This document shows positions 58,304 through 64,000 of a DNA stretch of 64,000 nucleotides, piece after piece. The notes under the pieces were generated by a model that made no database searches, was not told where the DNA came from, and saw only the letters and a program-made list of their open reading frames with translations. Within the stretch, counting starts at the first letter, position 1; each line of letters opens with the position of its first letter. The position numbers and the translations under genes were made by a program. The stretch lies in contig NZ_CP047211.1 in the NCBI RefSeq assembly GCF_030408795.1, positions 1,984,001 to 2,048,000 of the forward strand. The letters run 5' to 3'. The DNA comes from Corynebacterium hansenii. Lineage in GTDB: Bacteria; Actinomycetota; Actinomycetes; Mycobacteriales; Mycobacteriaceae.

Positions 58304-60475
58304 TTACGACGTGGCGGCCGCCTCCGGCGCCACCGCTCCCCGCACGATTTCGACCACGCGCTCCCTGCCGTCCGCATGATCGAGATCGCGGCGGAACTCC
58401 TCGCGCATCAGCGCGCGGGCCAGCTTCGCCAGGATCTTCAGGTGGCTCTTGCCGGCGTCCTCCGGCACGGAAATGAGGAACACCATCCGCACCGGCTCGT
58501 CGTCGGGTGCGGGCCACGCCGCGCCGTCGGAAAGCCTGGCGAACGCGACCATCGGCGCGGTGCCTCCGGCGCAGCGCGCATGCGGGATGGCGACGCCGTG
58601 GCCGACGGCGGTGGTCGACGATTCCTCGCGGGCCAGGGCAGCGGCGACGACGGCGTCGACGTCGCCGATCCGCCCGGCATTCGCGCCGGCCTCGGCCAGG
58701 GCGCGGATGATCTCCTCCGGGCGGGAGCCCGCGCCATCGAGATCGAGCAGAACCAGCTCCTCGGTCACCAGGGAATCCCGCGACGGAGACTCCCCCGACT
58801 GGGACTCACGCGAGCCGGAACCGGTGCCCCCGGTGGCGGCGCCCGATTCTGCTGCGGCGCCTGCACCGGCACCGGCCACTGCGGCGCCAGCGCCCGCGCC
58901 GGCAGCGCCGGCAGCTCCCACAGCACCAGCACCCGCATCCTCGCCGGAGCGGCGGCGGGACAGGCCCATGAGCAGCAGCGTCAGCACGCAGGTCACGGCC
59001 ACGCCGACGAGCAGCGCCGCGAAAAACCACCCGACGTTTTCCACGGCGCCGAGCACCGCGACGATCGGGCCGCCGTGCATGACGTTGTCCTTCACGGCGA
59101 ACAGGCCGGCCAGCGCCGCCGCGACCGCGCCGCCGATGACGTTGGCGGGGATGACCTGCAGGGGACGCGCCGCGGCGAGCGGGATGGCGCCTTCGGTGAT
59201 GCCGAAGAAGCCCATGAACAGCGCCGCGATGCCCGCGTCACGCTCGGGCTTGGTGAACCAGGCGCGGCGGATGAGCGTCGCCAAGCCAACGCCCAGCGGC
59301 GGCACCGCGATGGCCACCGCCGCCATGCCCATCGGGGCCGCATTGCCCGCGGCGATGAGCCCGCCGGCGAACAGGAACGCCGTCTTGTTGAACGGCCCGC
59401 CCATGTCGAAGGCGATCATCGCACCGATGATCGCGCCGAGCAGCAGGACGGAATCGCCCTCCATCCCGCCGAGGTACTCGGTCATCGCGGTGAACAGCGC
59501 CGCGATCGGCTGCCCCAGCAGGAACACGAACAGCAGACCGACCACGACGGTGGTGATGATCGGGATGACGATGATCGGCCAAATCGGCGCGACGTACTTT
59601 TGCACCGGGATCTTGCGGATGCCCAGCGCGACATAGCCCGACAGCAGGCCGGTGACGATGCCGCCGAGGAACCCCGCGCCGGTCTCCGCCCCGTACAGTT
59701 CGCCGGTGACGGCGATGAGGCCGGTGACCATGCCCGGCGCGAGCCCCGGGCGGTCGGCGATGGCCATGGCGATGTAGCCGGACAGCACCGGAACCATCAG
59801 CGAAAACGCCAGCGCGCCGATCTTGCTGACCGTGTTCCAGAGGGAATCGTCCGGGATCGTCAGCCCCTCCGGGCCGGGGACGCCGCCGAAGGACAGCGCC
59901 ACGGCGATGAGCAGACCGCCGGTGACCACGAACGGGATCATGTGGGACACGCCGTTCATCAGCGCGCGGTAGAGCGTCCGGCCGAACTCCGCGGCCGCGC
60001 CCACCGGTGCCCCGCGATCGGAACCTGCGCCGCCCGCCCCGGCCGTCGCCGTTGCCGTCGCCGTCCTTGCGGTCGCCCGTCCGCCGTGCCCGGCGCCCTC
60101 GGCACCCTCGGCGGCACCGCGGGCCCCCGATCCCCGGCCGCGCGAGGCCGGGGCATCGAGCGCGGACCGCAGGAGCTGCCCCGGCCGCCGGATCGCCTCG
60201 TCGACGCCCGTCGCCACCAGCGGCAGGCCGGCGAAGCGCGAGCGGTCGATCTGCGTGTCGGCGGCGATCACCACCGCGTCGGCGGCGGCGAGCTCATCGT
60301 CGGTGAAGGCGTCCTCGACGCCGATGGACCCGTGGGTCTCGATGCGGACGCGGACGCCGGCTTCTTCTGCGGCCGCGGCGAGGTTTTCGGCGGCCATGTA
60401 CGTGTGCGCGATGCCCGTGGGGCACGCGGTGATGGCGAGCACCAGTGGCCGGCCATCGTTGCCTGTCGTCGTCAT
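58304..60475 (-). CDS. fruA: PTS fructose-type permease with EIIB-EIIC-EIIA order
   Basis: A complete PTS permease that imports and phosphorylates a fructose-type sugar. Residues 1-105 are EIIB with the phosphocysteine in ITACPTGIAHTYMAAE. Residues 165-500 are the EIIC membrane domain (GLLSGYVALGIRKIP, DMGGPFNKTAFLF, GFFGITEGAIPLAAARP). Residues 575-723 are EIIA with the phospho-histidine in GVAIPHARCAGG. Long glycine/alanine-rich linkers join the domains. No fruK or fruR stands beside it in the window, unlike the usual fruR-fruK-fruA operon. Confidence 0.93.
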   Translation of the reverse strand: MTTTGNDGRPLVLAITACPTGIAHTYMAAENLAAAAEEAGVRVRIETHGSIGVEDAFTDDELAAADAVVIAADTQIDRSRFAGLPLVATGVDEAIRRPGQLLRSALDAPASRGRGSGARGAAEGAEGAGHGGRATARTATATATAGAGGAGSDRGAPVGAAAEFGRTLYRALMNGVSHMIPFVVTGGLLIAVALSFGGVPGPEGLTIPDDSLWNTVSKIGALAFSLMVPVLSGYIAMAIADRPGLAPGMVTGLIAVTGELYGAETGAGFLGGIVTGLLSGYVALGIRKIPVQKYVAPIWPIIVIPIITTVVVGLLFVFLLGQPIAALFTAMTEYLGGMEGDSVLLLGAIIGAMIAFDMGGPFNKTAFLFAGGLIAAGNAAPMGMAAVAIAVPPLGVGLATLIRRAWFTKPERDAGIAALFMGFFGITEGAIPLAAARPLQVIPANVIGGAVAAALAGLFAVKDNVMHGGPIVAVLGAVENVGWFFAALLVGVAVTCVLTLLLMGLSRRRSGEDAGAGAVGAAGAAGAGAGAAVAGAGAGAAAESGAATGGTGSGSRESQSGESPSRDSLVTEELVLLDLDGAGSRPEEIIRALAEAGANAGRIGDVDAVVAAALAREESSTTAVGHGVAIPHARCAGGTAPMVAFARLSDGAAWPAPDDEPVRMVFLISVPEDAGKSHLKILAKLARALMREEFRRDLDHADGRERVVEIVRGAVAPEAAATS

Positions 60476-60557
60476 GGGTCAAGGGTATTCCGCGTGAGGC
60501 GGCGCCTGCACCCCTCGATGCGGCGGTGAACGTCACACGCGGGCGTCGCACAGCGCG

Positions 60558-61307
60558 CTACCCCAGGCCCGTCTCGCGCAGCGTGATGTTGACGCGCCCC
60601 TCCGCCAGCCCGCACCCCGCCGGCGCCGTGCCGGGGTGGATGGCGGTGACGCCGTGGTACGCCAGGCGCGACGCGCCGCCGAAGACGAACGCGTCGCCGG
60701 ATTCCAGGACCAGATCGCGGTACGGGCGGTTGCGGGAGTCGGGGTTGCCGAAGCGGAACGTGCACGCATCGCCGATGGACAGGCTGACCACGGGCGCCCG
60801 GCTGACCTCGTCGCGGTCCTGGTGCATGCCCATCCGCGCGTCGCCGCCGTAGTAGTTCGCCAGCGCCGCGTCGGGGGCGTAGCCGGGCGCGGGCCCGGCT
60901 CCACCGCTTGACGACGGCTCCTCGCCACCACCTTCGCCCACCACCCCGCGCAGCAGCGTGGATCCGGACGCGGTCTCCTCCACCGTCGCCGCCGCCTCCA
61001 CCGCCGACCGGCCCAGGCGGACCAGCCAATCGGGGAACGGCAGGACGGGGCGGCCGTTGACGTCGACCGCCGCGCGCGTGTACGCGTACGGGCGCCAATG
61101 CCAGCCCAGGCAGACGGTGCGCACGCTCATCGGTTTGCCGCGGATCTCCGCCGCCCGCGCCGGGACCGGACCGGCGGCCCACTCGCGGAAACGGTCCGCC
61201 AGCCACGCCTGCTCCCGCAGATCCAGTAAACCCGGCAGCCACACCGCGCCCGGCGCGATGACGGCGTCGGGGCGGGGATCGGGCTGGTCGTCGAACAGCG
61301 TGGGCAT
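60558..61307 (-). CDS. alkB: AlkB-type 2-oxoglutarate/Fe(II) dioxygenase
   Basis: AlkB proteins remove alkyl groups from DNA bases. The iron ligands HxD are in MGMHQDRDEVSRAPVVSLSI and the distal histidine in SRLAYHGVTAIHPG; the 2-oxoglutarate arginine is in RVNITLRETG. Length 249 fits the family. It carries an unusual insertion (GEGGGEEPSSSGGAGPAPGY, about residues 123-142) before the ANYYGGDARMGMHQD core; one 11-mer repeat lies in it. The start is ATG 61307. Confidence 0.9.
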   Translation of the reverse strand: MPTLFDDQPDPRPDAVIAPGAVWLPGLLDLREQAWLADRFREWAAGPVPARAAEIRGKPMSVRTVCLGWHWRPYAYTRAAVDVNGRPVLPFPDWLVRLGRSAVEAAATVEETASGSTLLRGVVGEGGGEEPSSSGGAGPAPGYAPDAALANYYGGDARMGMHQDRDEVSRAPVVSLSIGDACTFRFGNPDSRNRPYRDLVLESGDAFVFGGASRLAYHGVTAIHPGTAPAGCGLAEGRVNITLRETGLG

Positions 61308-61510
61308 GGGCCGATCCTAGGCCGCCGCAGCGCCGTTAACGCGGCGGTTATGACAGTGGCCCAGCTCACACGAGGTGTTACACGGGCGAAACACGCAGGA
61401 ACGGGACGCGAAACCTCGATCCCATAATTTCGTTTTCGTCATATCGCGGGGCCCGGGATTCTCCGGTGCCTCGCGCGCACGTTCCCCGACATTCCACCCG
61501 AGGAGTCACC

Positions 61511-62947
<1,437 letters not shown>

Positions 62948-62953
62948 TCCGGC

Positions 62954-62986
62954 GCCGCCGGTTCGGTGGCTAGCTGAACCGGCGGC
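62954..62986 (+). terminator. Hairpin behind glnA copy B
   Basis: GCCGCCGGTTC and GAACCGGCGGC are perfectly complementary with an 11-nt loop, starting 7 nt behind the stop. No T-run follows. Confidence 0.6.
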
Positions 62987-63169
62987 CGTCGGGATTGGCG
63001 GGAACGGCCGGGCGCGGGAGGCATTCGGATGGGCGGTTTTCCGCCATGGCGGGGTTTCGGCGGTGAAATGAGCCGTCGGCCGACACCTGATCGGGGGACA
63101 ATTCCGTTCACCCGGAAGGAATGTCGTACTCGCCGTGACAACGGCCGCCCGGTGCCCCACAATCGACCC

Positions 63170-64000
63170 ATGCAGTCCGTCCGCGCCGCCGAGGGCACCC
63201 GATCCCTTCGGGTGCTCCTCTTGAGCGATTGCTGGTCCCCGACGATCAACGGCGTCGTCCGGTCCGTCTCCGATCTCCGCGACGGGTTGGCCGCAGCCGG
63301 CCATGACGTGCGCGTGCTCACCGTCGGAGATTCCCTGGCCACGAGCTTCCGCGACGGCGTCTACCGGATGGGTTCGCTCCCGGCGGGCGCCGTCTACCCG
63401 CATGCCCGCATCGGCCGCCCCTCCGGGCGCCGCGTGCGGAGGCACATCGAAAAATGGGCGCCCGACGTCGTCCACAGCCACACCGAATTCCCGGCGTTCC
63501 TGTGGGCCCGGTCCGTTTCCCGCCGGGCCTCGGTGCCGCACGTGCACACGTACCACACGGCATACGAGGACTACACGCATTACTTCTGTCCCAGCCGCCG
63601 CGTGGGCCGCGCCATGACCAGGGCATTCACCCGGGATCGGCTGCGGCGCACCGACCGCGTCATCGCACCGACCGAGAAGGTCGCCGATCTCCTGCGCGGC
63701 TACGGGGTCACCAACCCGCTGGAAGTCGTGGGCACCGGCGTCGACCTCGACCGGTTCCGCCCCGACGACGACCGCCGCGATCCCGCGGCGCGGGCCGCCC
63801 GCATGTCCGAGCTGGGACTGGATCCCGCGACGCCGACCGTCCTCACCGTCGGCCGCCTCGCCGCCGAGAAGAACCTTCCCGAAACCCTCGATCTGCTGGT
63901 GGGGCTGGAGAACACTCCCTGGCAGTGGCTCGTCGTCGGCGACGGCCCCGACGCCGGTCGGCTGCGCGAATACGCGGCCCGGCTCGGGGTGTCCGACCGC
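63170..64000 (+). CDS. GT4-family glycosyltransferase (3' end outside window)
   Basis: ATG 63170 lies 6 nt behind CACAAT and opens a frame that reaches the right edge. The 277 visible residues include LLLSDCWSPTINGVVRSVSD, VHSHTEFPAFLWAR, the HTYHTAYEDYTHYFCPSRRV segment, a VVGTGVDLDRFRPD motif and VLTVGRLAAEKNLPETLDLL: the N-terminal domain and the beginning of the donor domain of a GT4 enzyme. It resembles glycolipid or diacylglycerol glycosyltransferases of the alpha-mannosyl/glucosyl type. The acceptor cannot be inferred without the remainder. Confidence 0.9.
   Translation, partial: MQSVRAAEGTRSLRVLLLSDCWSPTINGVVRSVSDLRDGLAAAGHDVRVLTVGDSLATSFRDGVYRMGSLPAGAVYPHARIGRPSGRRVRRHIEKWAPDVVHSHTEFPAFLWARSVSRRASVPHVHTYHTAYEDYTHYFCPSRRVGRAMTRAFTRDRLRRTDRVIAPTEKVADLLRGYGVTNPLEVVGTGVDLDRFRPDDDRRDPAARAARMSELGLDPATPTVLTVGRLAAEKNLPETLDLLVGLENTPWQWLVVGDGPDAGRLREYAARLGVSDR

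Overview
The window is high-GC DNA from an actinobacterium of the order Mycobacteriales, almost certainly a Corynebacterium. The evidence is the gene content and order: pimB', two NlpC/P60 cell-wall hydrolases, ctaE-qcrCAB, ctaF-ctaC, asnB (ltsA), erpA, cobUTS, ilvE, pepA, three-lipoyl-domain sucB, lipB-lipA, an AspT-family permease (sucE) and glnA. This is the neighbourhood known from C. glutamicum. However, the arrangement DEDD nuclease - trpD - ctaE-qcrCAB facing ctaF-ctaC is the order I recall from Mycobacterium tuberculosis, so it looks ancestral. Many genes start directly behind a -10 box, as is usual for leaderless transcripts in this group.

Region 1 (1-18.3 kb) is the integrase-proximal part of a temperate prophage whose left part lies outside the window. 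Its lysis-lysogeny switch is near 15 kb. A repressor, an ImmA-like protease, a membrane protein and a tyrosine integrase read rightward (15.2-18.3 kb). A Cro-like gene, a DinD-like protein, a BRO/KilAC antirepressor and the early operon read leftward. The early operon has an exonuclease/RecT pair, SSB, a replication protein whose gene carries 17 iteron-like 12-mers, and RusA. It continues through many small unknown genes to an HNH endonuclease and a probable terminase small subunit at the left edge. A short-armed tRNA-Leu(CAA) gene and a tRNA-like remnant lie in the phage. The right junction appears to cut the gene after glk (probably plsC) after ten codons.

Region 2 (18.3-27.5 kb): a ROK sugar kinase, an unknown protein, a SRPBCC protein, the mannosyltransferase PimB', two secreted NlpC/P60 proteins (one behind a c-di-AMP ydaO riboswitch), a DEDDh/GIY-YIG nuclease and trpD.

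Region 3 (28.0-39.2 kb): the bc1-aa3 respiratory supercomplex genes ctaE-qcrCAB and ctaF-ctaC, an ABC-F ATPase behind a possible leader peptide, asnB, and the Fe-S carrier erpA.

Region 4 (39.5-55.7 kb): DUF3043, cobU-cobT-cobS (cobalamin nucleotide loop), a 930-bp gap with a possible small RNA and repeats, ilvE, pepA, sucB, lipB, lipA, DUF4191, sucE and an RDD membrane protein. SucB, LipB and LipA act together: LipB and LipA make the lipoyl groups carried by SucB.

Region 5 (55.9-64 kb): two very similar 478-residue type I glutamine synthetase genes flank DUF1206, a fructose-type PTS permease and alkB. A glycosyltransferase gene runs off the right edge. Intergenic DNA in regions 2-5 carries palindromes, 30-bp and 42-bp tandem repeats and a recurring 11-bp motif CGTCG(C/T)(A/C)AAGC.
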